Shown: positions 50,448 through 59,501, counted from the stretch's first letter. The stretch: 64,000 bases of DNA from JAIWNK01 sp964453115 (GCA_964453115.1 CAYVRT010000008.1:1-64000); one strand, 5' to 3'. A program made the numbers and translations. Notes: generated by a model from the sequence alone, not told the origin.

Positions 50448-51281
50448 TCACAGGCGCCGCGCCGTTGGGCGCTGCGCCGATTGTGCTGAAAGGGATGTAT
50501 AGGCCGGACGGCTGGTGTAGGAAGGCTCCGGGACATATTCTGGTTCGGGGCGTTCGGCCTGCGAGGCAAGCGCGCGCGGGGCAGCCGCAACCGGATGCTG
50601 CTGCACTGGCCCGGTTGGGCGGCTGATGGGCCGCTGTGCCGGTGTGCTGACGGGGCGCGAAGCGGGTTGCACAGGTGCGGTTGCGGGGCGAGGGTAGGCG
50701 ACCTGCTGTTGTGGACGAACTGGAGCAGCGGGCTGCTCCCAGGCCGCCGGGCGCACTCCCTGCTCTGCCGCAGCGCTAAACAGCCGCAGACCCGATGTGG
50801 CAAATGTGCCAATCAACAGGATGCGCGTTACCCACACAAGCAAAGCAACAAAAATGGGCGCAATGGTTGTGATGGTTGCCGGCTTAATAATCGCCGTGCT
50901 TTGCACCGTGTGACTGTGAATTGCCAGCGAAACACCCCACCAGGTCAGCAAAGCGTTCATCGTTGCTGCCAGCAGCCAGGCCCCAAACAGGAACCAGATT
51001 TCACGCTGTTCGGGCTGTTCGCTCTCAGGGATGAAGAGCCGGGCAATGCCAGCAAAATCAATCCCGCAGAAGGCAATTGCCAGAATGGCCGCCCAGGAAA
51101 TCCCCAAAAAGCGTTGAGTGCCAAGCAAATCTGCCAGGGCCACATTGGTTGTGCTGAAATTGAACATCTCAAATGCCAGCAAACCCAGAACCAGCAACAA
51201 GCCGGTTAGCAGCCCTCGGTTGCGAAGCAACCACAGGCCAAGGGTATTGGGACGCAAGGAAAAGGTTTGTGTCGTACGCAT
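50448..51281 (-). CDS. Four-helix membrane protein with Pro-rich tail, unknown
   Basis: 277 residues: a short basic N-terminus, about four transmembrane helices (25-45, 58-80, 94-115, 135-165), and a long, low-complexity cytoplasmic or surface tail (about 175-277) rich in Pro, Ala, Gln and Arg. I do not recognise the family. The tail has repeated PxRPxS/TxP units. A GGAGG ribosome-binding site sets the start. An inverted repeat 30-53 nt upstream may be an operator. The gene is monocistronic. Confidence 0.7.
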   Translation of the reverse strand: MRTTQTFSLRPNTLGLWLLRNRGLLTGLLLVLGLLAFEMFNFSTTNVALADLLGTQRFLGISWAAILAIAFCGIDFAGIARLFIPESEQPEQREIWFLFGAWLLAATMNALLTWWGVSLAIHSHTVQSTAIIKPATITTIAPIFVALLVWVTRILLIGTFATSGLRLFSAAAEQGVRPAAWEQPAAPVRPQQQVAYPRPATAPVQPASRPVSTPAQRPISRPTGPVQQHPVAAAPRALASQAERPEPEYVPEPSYTSRPAYTSLSAQSAQRPTARRL

Positions 51282-51310
51282 GTTTCAACCTCCGAATTTT
51301 CTGAATTTTT

Positions 51311-51334
51311 GTTCTATTGAAACAATAATAGAAC
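51311..51334. promoter_or_regulatory. Inverted repeat, candidate operator
   Basis: GTTCTATT and AATAGAAC are perfect complements separated by 8 nt, in an AT-rich patch directly upstream of the leftward membrane-protein gene. The 16-bp centre-to-centre spacing would place both half-sites on one face of the helix. The rest of the 121-nt gap shows nothing else. Confidence 0.4.
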
Positions 51335-51402
51335 ATTTATTCCATTTTGTCAATAGCATCTTTTCAAAAATTCAGCAGGAATTTTCCCACCCCGAACACC
51401 TT

Positions 51403-52860
51403 CTAGGCCTCGAAAATCTGGCGCACTTTCTGGTGTGTATCTACCTTCGCCAGCCCCAACACGCGGTCTTGTGCTTGCAACACCAGGCTGCCATTCGGAA
51501 TCAAAAACTGATCGCCGCGCGCAACCAGCACAATCAAATAATCGGATGGCAGCTTCATTTCAAAAACTGCCTTCTGCTCGACTGCCGAACCAGGCCGCAC
51601 CACCACCTCTTGCAGCACCCCTTTCCAGCCATGCAGATAGGTGGCCTCCAACGGATATTGCGGCTCTGCCGGGCTGGAATCATCCAGTTTCAGCCAGCGC
51701 GCCATCTGTGTCAGGGTTGTGCCTTGAATCAAGACCGAGCTAATCACCACAAAAAAGACAACGTTAAAAATCAGCCCCGAATCTTCCATCCCGGCCAATT
51801 GCGGGTAGGTTGCCAAAATAATTGGCACAGCCCCGCGCAGCCCCACCCAGGAGATGAAGAGCTTTTCGCGCCCCGTAAAACGAAATGGCAGCAAGGTCAA
51901 AACAATGCTGACTGGCCGGGCAACAAAGATGAGCACCAGGGCCAGCAGCAAACCGGGCAAGGCCACCGGCAACAGCTGAGTGGGAAAGACAAACAACCCC
52001 AGCGTCAGGAACATGACAATTTGGAACAACCAGGCCAGGCCATCATAGAAACGGGACAGGCTGCGCTTGTGCAAAAAGTCTTCTCGCCCCAGCGTCAGGC
52101 CCATCAAATAGACTGCCAAAAAGCTGCTCCCGCCCAAAAACGTTGTTGCCGCAAAAGCCAACAACACAACCCCCAGCGTCAAAACCGGATACAGGCCATC
52201 ATAGCCCAGGCGCAGCCGGTTGATAAAAACCAGCAGCAGTTTTCCAAACAGCACACCAGCAACCCCGCCAACGAGCATCTGCTTTGCAAACAGCAGCAAC
52301 AAACTCCACCCCGATTGTTCGGGCGATTGAATGAGCTGAATGAAGCCAATCGTCAAAAAAACAGCCATCGGGTCATTGCTGCCCGATTCAAATTCCAGCA
52401 GCGCCGATAAGCGCCCCTTCAGACGCACCCCCTGCGAGCGCAACACAGCAAAAACCGCCGCCGCATCTGTTGAAGAGGTAATTGCCCCAATCAACATCCC
52501 TTCCAGCAATGGGATGCTGAGCAGCCAATGCGCCGCCAGCCCAACAACAGCAGCGGTGATGAAAACCCCGGCTGTTGCCAGAGTCAGCCCCTCTTTGAAG
52601 ACACTGCGGATGCCATCTGCTTTTGTATCCAGCCCGCCCGAAAACAAAATTACAGCCAGAGCAAAAAAGCCGATCCATTGTGTAATAAACGGGTTGTCAA
52701 AGTAAATTCCCCCCACCCCCTCCGAGCCTGCCAGAATGCCAATCAGCAGAAACACCAGCAATGCCGGCACGCCCAACCGGTCTGAGAGCTTACTCGCGAC
52801 GGCACTGAGGATGAGCAAAACCGCCATCCCACCAAACAGCACTTCAATGGAAATATTCAT
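51403..52860 (-). CDS. K+/H+ or Na+/H+ antiporter of CPA1 type (NhaP2/CvrA-like)
   Basis: 485 residues from the ATG (MNISIEVLFGG); a TTG five codons earlier sits too close to a GGAGG to be convincing. About 12 helices with the CPA motif SSTDAAAVFAVLRSQG, the ion-binding FESGSNDPMAVFLT and the conserved GLRGAVPIILA. Residues about 405-485 form a TrkA-C (RCK_C) domain, typical of the potassium-exporting NhaP2 branch. It would exchange monovalent cations for protons at the cytoplasmic membrane. Ion choice is not settled by sequence. Confidence 0.9.
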   Translation of the reverse strand: MNISIEVLFGGMAVLLILSAVASKLSDRLGVPALLVFLLIGILAGSEGVGGIYFDNPFITQWIGFFALAVILFSGGLDTKADGIRSVFKEGLTLATAGVFITAAVVGLAAHWLLSIPLLEGMLIGAITSSTDAAAVFAVLRSQGVRLKGRLSALLEFESGSNDPMAVFLTIGFIQLIQSPEQSGWSLLLLFAKQMLVGGVAGVLFGKLLLVFINRLRLGYDGLYPVLTLGVVLLAFAATTFLGGSSFLAVYLMGLTLGREDFLHKRSLSRFYDGLAWLFQIVMFLTLGLFVFPTQLLPVALPGLLLALVLIFVARPVSIVLTLLPFRFTGREKLFISWVGLRGAVPIILATYPQLAGMEDSGLIFNVVFFVVISSVLIQGTTLTQMARWLKLDDSSPAEPQYPLEATYLHGWKGVLQEVVVRPGSAVEQKAVFEMKLPSDYLIVLVARGDQFLIPNGSLVLQAQDRVLGLAKVDTHQKVRQIFEA

Positions 52861-52937
52861 TCCAACCAATCGCAAACCTCCATCCAGTTTCAGCAGCGAC
52901 CTATCCCCAAAATTCGGTTTCAGAATTCATTTTGCAT

Positions 52938-52943
52938 TATACT
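52938..52943 (+). promoter_or_regulatory. -10 box of DUF998-like gene
   Basis: TATACT (within GCATTATACTATC), 53 nt before the ATG at 52997. No strong -35 was seen. Confidence 0.4.
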
Positions 52944-52996
52944 ATCTCAACGCCAAAGTTCGCGTTTCAATTTCCATTCGAAAGGGTTTCCAGTTC

Positions 52997-53668
52997 ATGA
53001 AAACACTACTTCTCAATGACCTTTTCGCCTGGCTGGGGCTGGCCGGCAGCCTGATTTTGCTGCTGGCCATTGGTCTGCCGCTGCCTTTCTACCGCGGCAA
53101 ACAGGGTCAGCGCTATCAGATAACCAATCACTTCATCTCCGAATTGGGGGAAGTTGGCATCTCGCGCTTCGCCCGGGTTTTCAATGCAGGGCTAATCCTT
53201 GGCGGGCTGCTGCTCTTACCCTTCTGCATCGGGCTGGGAGAATCGTTGCCGGGCGTGTGGGGCAGCCTGGCTGCCGGTGCTGGTGCGCTTGCCTCGCTGG
53301 CCGCCATTGCGGTTGGCATCTTCCCGATGAACAACATGGCCGCTCACATCCCCGCCGCAACCTGGTTCTTCCGACTGGGGCTGCTGACAATTGCCCTGTT
53401 CACGGTTGCGATTGCCAATCAACCAGTCCATGCCGTTCTGATTCCGCGCCAGGTCAACGTGGTTGGGGGTTTCGCCGTCCTGGTTTATGCCAGTTTCCTC
53501 TACCTCAGCCCGCGCGACCCGCAAAGCAGCGCCGGTGAACTCGCCCCCGGGGAACAGCGCCAACGTCCACACTTCTGGCTTGTTCCAATGCTGGAATGGG
53601 CCATTTTCCTCAGCACCGTCCTCTGGTTTCTATCCGCCGCATTGAGCGTGCTGCTGCGCGAAAGATGA
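52997..53668 (+). CDS. DUF998-like membrane protein
   Basis: 223 residues, six hydrophobic segments. The loop ITNHFISELGEVGIS followed by FNAGLILGG and the segment VGIFPMNN are the family features I associate with DUF998. Function unknown. The ATG at 52997 begins the first hydrophobic segment; the open frame upstream crosses the antiporter gene in antisense and is not real. It is followed by a terminator shared with the convergent korB gene. Confidence 0.78.
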   Translation: MKTLLLNDLFAWLGLAGSLILLLAIGLPLPFYRGKQGQRYQITNHFISELGEVGISRFARVFNAGLILGGLLLLPFCIGLGESLPGVWGSLAAGAGALASLAAIAVGIFPMNNMAAHIPAATWFFRLGLLTIALFTVAIANQPVHAVLIPRQVNVVGGFAVLVYASFLYLSPRDPQSSAGELAPGEQRQRPHFWLVPMLEWAIFLSTVLWFLSAALSVLLRER

Positions 53669-53705
53669 AAAAAAAGCCTCCCCGGAGCGCAGCGTTCCGG
53701 GGAGG
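53668..53705. terminator. Bidirectional terminator between DUF998-like gene and korB
   Basis: Stem CCTCCCCGGA with TCCGGGGAGG (extendable by a G-U pair). Leftward it is followed by GC and eight T, so it mainly ends korB; rightward TAGCCCTTTTT follows. Confidence 0.82.
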
Positions 53706-53727
53706 TAGCCCTTTTTAGAGGGATGGC

Positions 53728-54768
53728 TCAGGCCATCGAGGCGTTCAAAGCATCCAGCGAGGCCGGGGTTGGACGCAGCTTCTCTGCTGGCAGACGGTTG
53801 AGCGCTGTCTCCGGCAGGTGATAGGAATCAAACAAGGCCGGCGCGCTGGGGTTAATGTAAATCAGGCCGGTCAGCAACTGCCGATTCTGGGCCGCTTCTT
53901 CCAGAACGCGAATGGCATGGAAGCGGTCTGTTGGGTCATAGTCATGTTCCAGTTTCTTCAGCACAATCATCGAACCATCGTGCAAAGTCACCTCACGGGC
54001 GCTTCCTTCTTCAAAATCTTCAATTGTGATTTCTTCGCGCGGCGGGACGTAGGAAATTTCATGCAATTGTTCCTCGTGTTCGCGCCCAAACGCGTAGGAA
54101 TGGATCGAGTCATCCTGGTTGTGGAAGGTGACGCACGGGCTGATGACATCCAGCACGGCAATGCCGCGATGGCTGAAGGCTGCCTTAATCAGTTCCTTCA
54201 ATTGTTTGGGGTCGCCAGCAAACGAGCGCGCCACAAAGGTCGCATTCGAGGCAATTGCTTCCAGGCACAGGTCAATGGGCATGAATGGATTGGTGCCCTG
54301 ATGCTTGAGTTGCAGGCCCTTCTCAGAAGTGGCCGAAAACTGCCCCTTGGTCAGGCCATAGACGCCATTGTTTTCAACAATGTAGACCATGGGCAAATTA
54401 CGGCGAATGAGGTGTTTAAACTGCCCCAGGCCAATGCTAGCCGAGTCGCCATCACCGCTCACGCCAATGCCGCGCAGCGAAGTATCGGCGAACATGGCGC
54501 CCAATGCCAGCGAGGGCATACGCCCGTGCAGGCCATTGAAGCCAAACGAACGGCTGAGGAAATAGGTTGGGCTCTTGCTGGAGCAGCCAATGCCGCTAAA
54601 CTTGAGCACCGTCTCCGGCACAATATCCAGCTCATAGCAGGCTGCCACAATCTGGCTAGCAACGCCATTATGCCCACAGCCCTGGCAAAGCGTGCTAGGG
54701 GCGCCCTTGTAATCGGCCCGGCTCAGGCCAGCTGCGTTGGTCGTCGAACGAACTTCCTGATCGCTCAT
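53728..54768 (-). CDS. korB: 2-oxoacid:ferredoxin oxidoreductase beta subunit
   Basis: A 346-residue TPP-binding subunit: LCQGCGHNGVAS, SGIGCSSKSPTYF, the Mg/TPP motif GVSGDGDSASIGLGQF ending ENNGVYGLTKGQ, and AISPC-like VISPCVTFHNQ. With the alpha/gamma subunit it oxidises a 2-oxoacid (2-oxoglutarate or pyruvate class) to the acyl-CoA and reduces ferredoxin. The KorB-type length and absence of a ferredoxin domain fit the two-subunit enzymes. The ATG at 54768 has an AGGAGAAG site; the alpha gene ends 1 nt earlier. Substrate is uncertain. Confidence 0.9.
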   Translation of the reverse strand: MSDQEVRSTTNAAGLSRADYKGAPSTLCQGCGHNGVASQIVAACYELDIVPETVLKFSGIGCSSKSPTYFLSRSFGFNGLHGRMPSLALGAMFADTSLRGIGVSGDGDSASIGLGQFKHLIRRNLPMVYIVENNGVYGLTKGQFSATSEKGLQLKHQGTNPFMPIDLCLEAIASNATFVARSFAGDPKQLKELIKAAFSHRGIAVLDVISPCVTFHNQDDSIHSYAFGREHEEQLHEISYVPPREEITIEDFEEGSAREVTLHDGSMIVLKKLEHDYDPTDRFHAIRVLEEAAQNRQLLTGLIYINPSAPALFDSYHLPETALNRLPAEKLRPTPASLDALNASMA

Positions 54769-54769
54769 C

Positions 54770-56599
54770 TCACTTCTCCTCTTGCGACAAAATGGCATCT
54801 CGCACCCAGGCTGCCGTCAACGGCATCCCATCCATGTGCGCCGCCTTGTGCAGCGAATGACATTCAAACGGCAAATTAATCTTCAGCAGTTGCCAGAGCT
54901 GCGAATCGCGGTTGGCCTCAACCACATAGACACGCTCATGTGCCTGCACAAAATCATACACCTCATCGCTGAATGGGATGGACTTGACCCGCAGGTAATC
55001 CGTCGCCAGGCCCTGCGCCGCCAGCAAATCTTGCGCCTCCATCACCGCCGGGTCGGTTGAGCCATAGGCAATGATGCCAACTTTGGCACCTTGCTTTTGC
55101 CGGATTTCGGGTTTGGGCAAGTTATGCCGGGCAGTTTCAAACTTGCGGGCAATGCGGGCAAAGACGCGCTCCCAGGTTTGGGCATCTTCACTGTAGCGAG
55201 CATATTCATCATGCCCGGTGCCGCGCGCAAAATAGGCGCTGCGCGGGTGACGATTGCCCGGCAGGGTGCGATAGGGAATGCCATCGCCATCCACATCCAG
55301 GTAACGGCCCCAATCGCCATTGCGATCAGCAAACATTTTCTCCAGGTCTTCTTCCCACAGCACTTTGCCGCGCTGAATTGGCGTATCGGGATAGCGGAAC
55401 TTGGGCGTCATCCATTGATTCATACCCAGGTCGAGGTCGGTCATCACAATCACCGGTGTTTGATACTGCTCAGCAATATCAAGCGCCCGCCAGCCAAATT
55501 CAAAGCATTCATTAACCGAGCCGGGGATGAGGATGATGAACTGTGTGTCGCCATGGCTGAGGAAATAGGCCTCGGTCATGTCGCATTGGGCTGTACGGGT
55601 TGGCAGGCCCGTGCTTGGGCCAACGCGCTGCACATCCCAGACCACGAGTGGCACCTCGGCATAGTAAGCCAGGCCAAGATATTCGGCCATCAGGCTCAAA
55701 CCTGGCCCAGAAGTCGAGGTCATTGCCCGCAAGCCGGCCCAGCCAGCGCCGACCACCATGCCAATTGCTGCCAATTCATCTTCCGCCTGCACCACCGCAT
55801 AGGTCTGCTTGCCGGTTTCGGGGTCTGTGCGCAGCGAAGGGCCATAATCCTGAAAGGCCTCTGCCAGGGTTGAGGCAGGGGTAATTGGGTACCAGCCGGC
55901 AAACTGCATACCGCCATACAGTGCGCCAATGGCAGCTGTGGTATTGCCATCCGCCATCACATAGCCCTCGGTAGCGTTCATTCGCGCCACGCGGTAGGCA
56001 TCCCGTTTTTCCAGGTTGGCAGCTGCCCAATCAAATGCCGCCTTGACCATGCCAAAATTGGAGGCGATTGGCTTTTCCTTGCCCTTGAAATGATAGTGAA
56101 TGGCCTTATAAATTTCATCCAGTTCAATTCCAATCACATAGGCCAACACGCCAACATACACCATATTGGCAATGTAATCGCGCAGTTTGGGCGACACATC
56201 AGCATCCTTAACCAGTTTCTTGACCGGCATGGGGTAGGCGATGATGTCACTGCGGGTAATGGGTGCCTTAATATCATCGGCATACAGCAGCACGCCGCCC
56301 GGCAGCAGATATTCCTGCTCTTTGGCAAACGTTGCATGATTCATGGCAATCACAATATCATCCTTTTCCACACGCGCCAGGTAACCATCCTTGCTGACGC
56401 GGATGGTATACCAGGTGGGCAACCCCTGAATGTTGGAGGGGAAGATATTCTTCCCCGAAACGGGGATGCCCATGTGAAACAGAGAACGCAGAATGATATT
56501 GTTCGCCGTTGCACTACCGGAACCGTTGACCGTGCTGACTGTAATGCAAAAGTCATTCACAATCGGGGTTCCATCAAGATGGGGGTGACCTTCAGTCAT
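54770..56599 (-). CDS. korA: 2-oxoacid:acceptor oxidoreductase alpha subunit (gamma-alpha fusion)
   Basis: 609 residues: an N-terminal gamma domain (about 1-200: STVNGSGSATANNIILRSL, GIPVSGKNIFPSNIQG, VEKDDIVIAMN) fused to the alpha pyrimidine domain (GNTTAAIGALYGGMQFAGWYPITPAST, TSTSGPGLSLMAEYLGLAYYAEVP), then domain II (AKVGIIAYGSTDPAVMEAQDLL) to the end. This is the usual KorA fusion. The start is the ATG after an AGGAG site, 17 codons into the longest frame. It follows the GntR-type regulator by 43 nt and precedes korB by 1 nt: one operon of regulator and enzyme. Confidence 0.9.
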   Translation of the reverse strand: MTEGHPHLDGTPIVNDFCITVSTVNGSGSATANNIILRSLFHMGIPVSGKNIFPSNIQGLPTWYTIRVSKDGYLARVEKDDIVIAMNHATFAKEQEYLLPGGVLLYADDIKAPITRSDIIAYPMPVKKLVKDADVSPKLRDYIANMVYVGVLAYVIGIELDEIYKAIHYHFKGKEKPIASNFGMVKAAFDWAAANLEKRDAYRVARMNATEGYVMADGNTTAAIGALYGGMQFAGWYPITPASTLAEAFQDYGPSLRTDPETGKQTYAVVQAEDELAAIGMVVGAGWAGLRAMTSTSGPGLSLMAEYLGLAYYAEVPLVVWDVQRVGPSTGLPTRTAQCDMTEAYFLSHGDTQFIILIPGSVNECFEFGWRALDIAEQYQTPVIVMTDLDLGMNQWMTPKFRYPDTPIQRGKVLWEEDLEKMFADRNGDWGRYLDVDGDGIPYRTLPGNRHPRSAYFARGTGHDEYARYSEDAQTWERVFARIARKFETARHNLPKPEIRQKQGAKVGIIAYGSTDPAVMEAQDLLAAQGLATDYLRVKSIPFSDEVYDFVQAHERVYVVEANRDSQLWQLLKINLPFECHSLHKAAHMDGMPLTAAWVRDAILSQEEK

Positions 56600-56642
56600 G
56601 AGTAACTCCTCGAACAAATTGAGAAATTCGGAACGGTATCTC

Positions 56643-57326
56643 TCACTCAAAACTTTGCGAGCGCGGCGGTGTTGCCCGCTCGGAAATCAAATGCATGTGT
56701 TCTGTCAGGGCGCGGTAGCCCTCATCCAACCGCCCGGCATCAATCGCCTCAACCAGGCGTTGATGATATTGCCAAACCCGCCGCAAATAATCCAAATCGG
56801 TGTAAACGTTCAGGCCAATGGCTTCATACAAATCCCAATAGGCCGCCAACAGCCCGCTGACAAACGGGTTTTCGAGACGCCGGTAAATGCACAGATGCAA
56901 TTGGCGATGTTCCTGATGCGGAATTTGCACCGGCAGCCCGCCCAGCTTGTTCCAAGCACTGCGCACCAATTCTTTCAATTCGGCCCGGTCTTCCTCCGTC
57001 AGGCGGCTGACAGCCTCGTACCAATAGGCCATTTCGACATGGGCGCGCAAATCGGCAAATGCAGCAAATGCCGTCTCGCTGATGGTTGCAGCATATTGCA
57101 CACTGCGCAGGACGGCTGGCTCAAAGGTATAGGGGGCTCGACGGATGCCGGTCTTGGGACGCACCTCAACGAAGCCCAGCGCCCGCGCCACTTCCAATTG
57201 CTCACGCAGGGTCGCGATGCTAATTCCCAGGCTGCGGCTAAGCTCGGCCAGTGAGGGCAGCCGCTCTCCAGCTTCGGGTTTCAGTTGGGCAAGGTATTGT
57301 AAAAACTCGGATGGTTCAATCGGCAT
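56643..57326 (-). CDS. GntR-family (FCD/FadR-type) transcription regulator
   Basis: 227 residues: an N-terminal winged helix (ERLPSLAELSRSLGISIATLREQLEVARALGFVEV) and a C-terminal all-helical FCD effector domain with the metal-binding His/Asp pattern (FADLRAHVE, HQEHRQLHL, YHQRLVEAI, TEHMHLI). FCD regulators usually sense organic acids and repress nearby genes. Its own promoter carries a dyad at +1 (57345-57358), so autoregulation with korAB in the same unit is likely. The ATG at 57326 is about 32 nt from the predicted start of transcription. Confidence 0.88.
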   Translation of the reverse strand: MPIEPSEFLQYLAQLKPEAGERLPSLAELSRSLGISIATLREQLEVARALGFVEVRPKTGIRRAPYTFEPAVLRSVQYAATISETAFAAFADLRAHVEMAYWYEAVSRLTEEDRAELKELVRSAWNKLGGLPVQIPHQEHRQLHLCIYRRLENPFVSGLLAAYWDLYEAIGLNVYTDLDYLRRVWQYHQRLVEAIDAGRLDEGYRALTEHMHLISERATPPRSQSFE

Positions 57327-57344
57327 GGTGCCAAACCCAATTAA

Positions 57345-57358
57345 TCAGATTATTCTGA
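57345..57358. promoter_or_regulatory. Dyad operator of GntR-type regulator
   Basis: TCAGA-TTAT-TCTGA is a perfect 5-4-5 palindrome. It covers roughly +2 to +15 of the transcript starting from the TATACT box upstream, the expected position of an autorepressor site for a FadR-type protein. Confidence 0.55.
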
Positions 57359-57365
57359 CCATTGC

Positions 57366-57371
57366 AGTATA
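57366..57371 (-). promoter_or_regulatory. -10 box of gntR-korAB operon
   Basis: TATACT on the minus strand (in GTGCTATACTGC), placing +1 near 57359, next to the dyad operator. Confidence 0.5.
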
Positions 57372-57420
57372 GCACGCCGCTTAAGGGGCTGTCAAGTGAC
57401 TTTCGTCCAGAAAAGCCGCC

Positions 57421-58305
57421 TCACACCAGGCCGAGAGCGTCCGGCAACTCCATCAATGCCCGTCCAAGGCGCGTGCCGGCCCAGGTGAGCAGGCTGCCAT
57501 CCAAGAAATAGACCCGTCCCTGCCGCACGGCCTGCGTGCGGGCAAATGTTTTCATCAGCTGCTGACGGTGTTCCTCCGCAAATGCAAACGGCTCATTCGG
57601 CAGCAAAATCACCTCCGGGTCCGCCCGCAGCACTTCATCTTTGGTCAAGCGCGGGTAGCGCACATCGCGCCCAACCAGCTCTTCTGGCTCACCCAGCCCC
57701 AAATCGGCCTCCAATGGATAGCGGCGCTGCCGCTCCGCAAACACATTCTGTCCGCCAAACAGGCCCAACAAGTCGCTGCAATAGGTGTCCTGATTAAAGG
57801 TCATCCACCAGGTGCGCCCCGCCAGCACATCCTGCCAGATGGGGCAAAAATAGCGCCATGGCTCAAAGTCATCCGCCGTCCACTCGCAGCGTTCCAGCGC
57901 CTCTTCCAGCAGGCGCACGCGCTGTGCTGCGGCATCACTCCGAAAGATGCCAACCATGCGCCACAGCATCTGCACGACCTCGCGCACGCAATGGGGGGTG
58001 ACCACCCAAACCGGCACCCCGCCGCGCTGCAAAGCAGCGACCGTCGAAAAGCCATTCTCATCCCGGCTGGCAATCACCAAATCGGGGCGCAGTGCCAGAA
58101 TATCGCCCAGCCGGGCATCTTTTGGCCCGCCAACATGCGGCAGGCGCTGCGCAGCCACTGGCGCAACACAATAGGTTGTGCATCCCACCACCATGCTGCC
58201 AAGGCCCAAATCGAACAGGCTCTCGGTTACCGAAGGCACCAGGCTAACCACGCGGTGCGGCGGTGAGGTTAAATCCAGCAATGCCTGTTCATCCGGGGTG
58301 TTCAT
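57421..58305 (-). CDS. BtuF-like helical-backbone metal receptor without signal peptide
   Basis: A 294-residue protein of the periplasmic-binding type III group: RVVSLVPSVTESLFDLGLG, VGGPKDARLGDILALRPDLVIASRDENG and the C-terminal half with RVYFLDGSLLTWAGTR. These proteins bind cobalamin or iron chelates for ABC import. There is no signal peptide or lipobox at the start, so it may act in the cytoplasm or have been repurposed; an exported form with another start is not visible. It overlaps the M20 peptidase gene by 4 nt and ends a long leftward operon. Confidence 0.82.
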   Translation of the reverse strand: MNTPDEQALLDLTSPPHRVVSLVPSVTESLFDLGLGSMVVGCTTYCVAPVAAQRLPHVGGPKDARLGDILALRPDLVIASRDENGFSTVAALQRGGVPVWVVTPHCVREVVQMLWRMVGIFRSDAAAQRVRLLEEALERCEWTADDFEPWRYFCPIWQDVLAGRTWWMTFNQDTYCSDLLGLFGGQNVFAERQRRYPLEADLGLGEPEELVGRDVRYPRLTKDEVLRADPEVILLPNEPFAFAEEHRQQLMKTFARTQAVRQGRVYFLDGSLLTWAGTRLGRALMELPDALGLV

Positions 58306-59477
58306 TGCGCCCCCAGGCCCAGCGCCCAGCCAGCCATCAAGGCCGCAGCCTGCGGTAGTGCTGCCTCATCAAAGTCAAAACGGGGGTGGTGATGTGGGGC
58401 ATTCAGCCCGCGCTCGGCGTTGGCCGAGCCAACAAATACCATGCAGCCCGGCACCACTTGCAAGAAATAGGCAAAATCCTCCGAACCCATTGTGCAATAT
58501 TCCGGCACAATTTCAGCCTGCGGCAAAAGCTGCCGTGCCACGCGACGCACCTGCTCCACCGTCGCCGGGTCGTTGATGACGGGCGGCGTCAGGTCTTGCA
58601 ATTCAATCGTCACGCCGCAGCCCATTGCTGCGCCCACGCCCTCTGTCACCTGATGCAAACGGCGACGCAATGTCTCGCCCACCTGCGGGCTGAACCAGCG
58701 CAAGGTGCCGCGCAGCTCTGCCTGGTCGGGAATGACATTGAATGCCTCACCCGCCCGCACACTGCAAACGCTCAGCACCGCCGCTTCGAGCGGCGCAACG
58801 TTGCGCGCCACCACACCTTGCAAGGTTGTAATCAATTGTGCCGCAGCCAGCACCGGGTCGGCGGTCTGATGTGGACTTGCGCCATGCCCGCCACGCCCTT
58901 GCAGCACAATCCGAAACACTGCCGACCCGGCCATGAAAGGCCCGGCACTTATCAGCAGCTTGCCAACCGGGAAATCATTCCATAAATGCACCGCCAATGC
59001 CGCATCAAAGGCAAGATTTTGCAATGCACCTTCAGCAAGCATCCGTTCGGCGCCGTTCAACCCCTCTTCCGCCGGTTGAAAGACCAGCAACACCGAACCA
59101 GCGAGTTCGGCGCGATGGCGCTGCAACAAACGCGCCACCGTCAAACCAATTGCCACATGTCCATCATGCCCACAGGCATGCATCCGTCCTGGCTCGCAGG
59201 AAGCATAGGCGGCGCCGGTTTGCTCTTCCACGGGCAGCGCATCCATATCAAAACGCAACAAACGGCGCGGCCCCGGCTCTCCCCCCTCCACCCAGGCGGT
59301 CACCCCCGTCTCGGCAATGCCGGTACGCGGCTCCAAACCCAAGGCGCGCAGTTCGCGCACCACCACACCCGCTGTGCGCACCTCGCGGTAGCCCAGTTCG
59401 GGATGCTGGTGCAAATCACGGCGCAGGGCCTGTGTTTCAGGGAACCATGCCAGTGCCTCTTGCAACAAATCGGCCAT
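58302..59477 (-). CDS. M20-family amidohydrolase/peptidase
   Basis: A 391-residue M20D-type hydrolase: GRMHACGHDGHVAIG (metal ligands), PAEEGLNGAERML (catalytic and metal Glu), a lid/dimerisation domain with GRGGHGASPHQTADPV, and the C-terminal GSEDFAYFLQVVPG. The family cleaves N-acyl amino acids, hippurate, IAA-amino acids or related amides in the cytoplasm. Specificity is not evident. Gap of 24 nt from PIG-L, 4-nt overlap with the BtuF-like gene. Confidence 0.92.
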   Translation of the reverse strand: MADLLQEALAWFPETQALRRDLHQHPELGYREVRTAGVVVRELRALGLEPRTGIAETGVTAWVEGGEPGPRRLLRFDMDALPVEEQTGAAYASCEPGRMHACGHDGHVAIGLTVARLLQRHRAELAGSVLLVFQPAEEGLNGAERMLAEGALQNLAFDAALAVHLWNDFPVGKLLISAGPFMAGSAVFRIVLQGRGGHGASPHQTADPVLAAAQLITTLQGVVARNVAPLEAAVLSVCSVRAGEAFNVIPDQAELRGTLRWFSPQVGETLRRRLHQVTEGVGAAMGCGVTIELQDLTPPVINDPATVEQVRRVARQLLPQAEIVPEYCTMGSEDFAYFLQVVPGCMVFVGSANAERGLNAPHHHPRFDFDEAALPQAAALMAGWALGLGAQ

Positions 59478-59501
59478 GCTTTGACCTCCGCAGGAAAAGA
59501 A

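Noticed and set aside
52736..52996. 87-codon extension of the DUF998-like protein
   Set aside because: Runs antisense through the start of the antiporter gene; the ATG at 52997 begins the hydrophobic core and has a -10 box 53 nt upstream.
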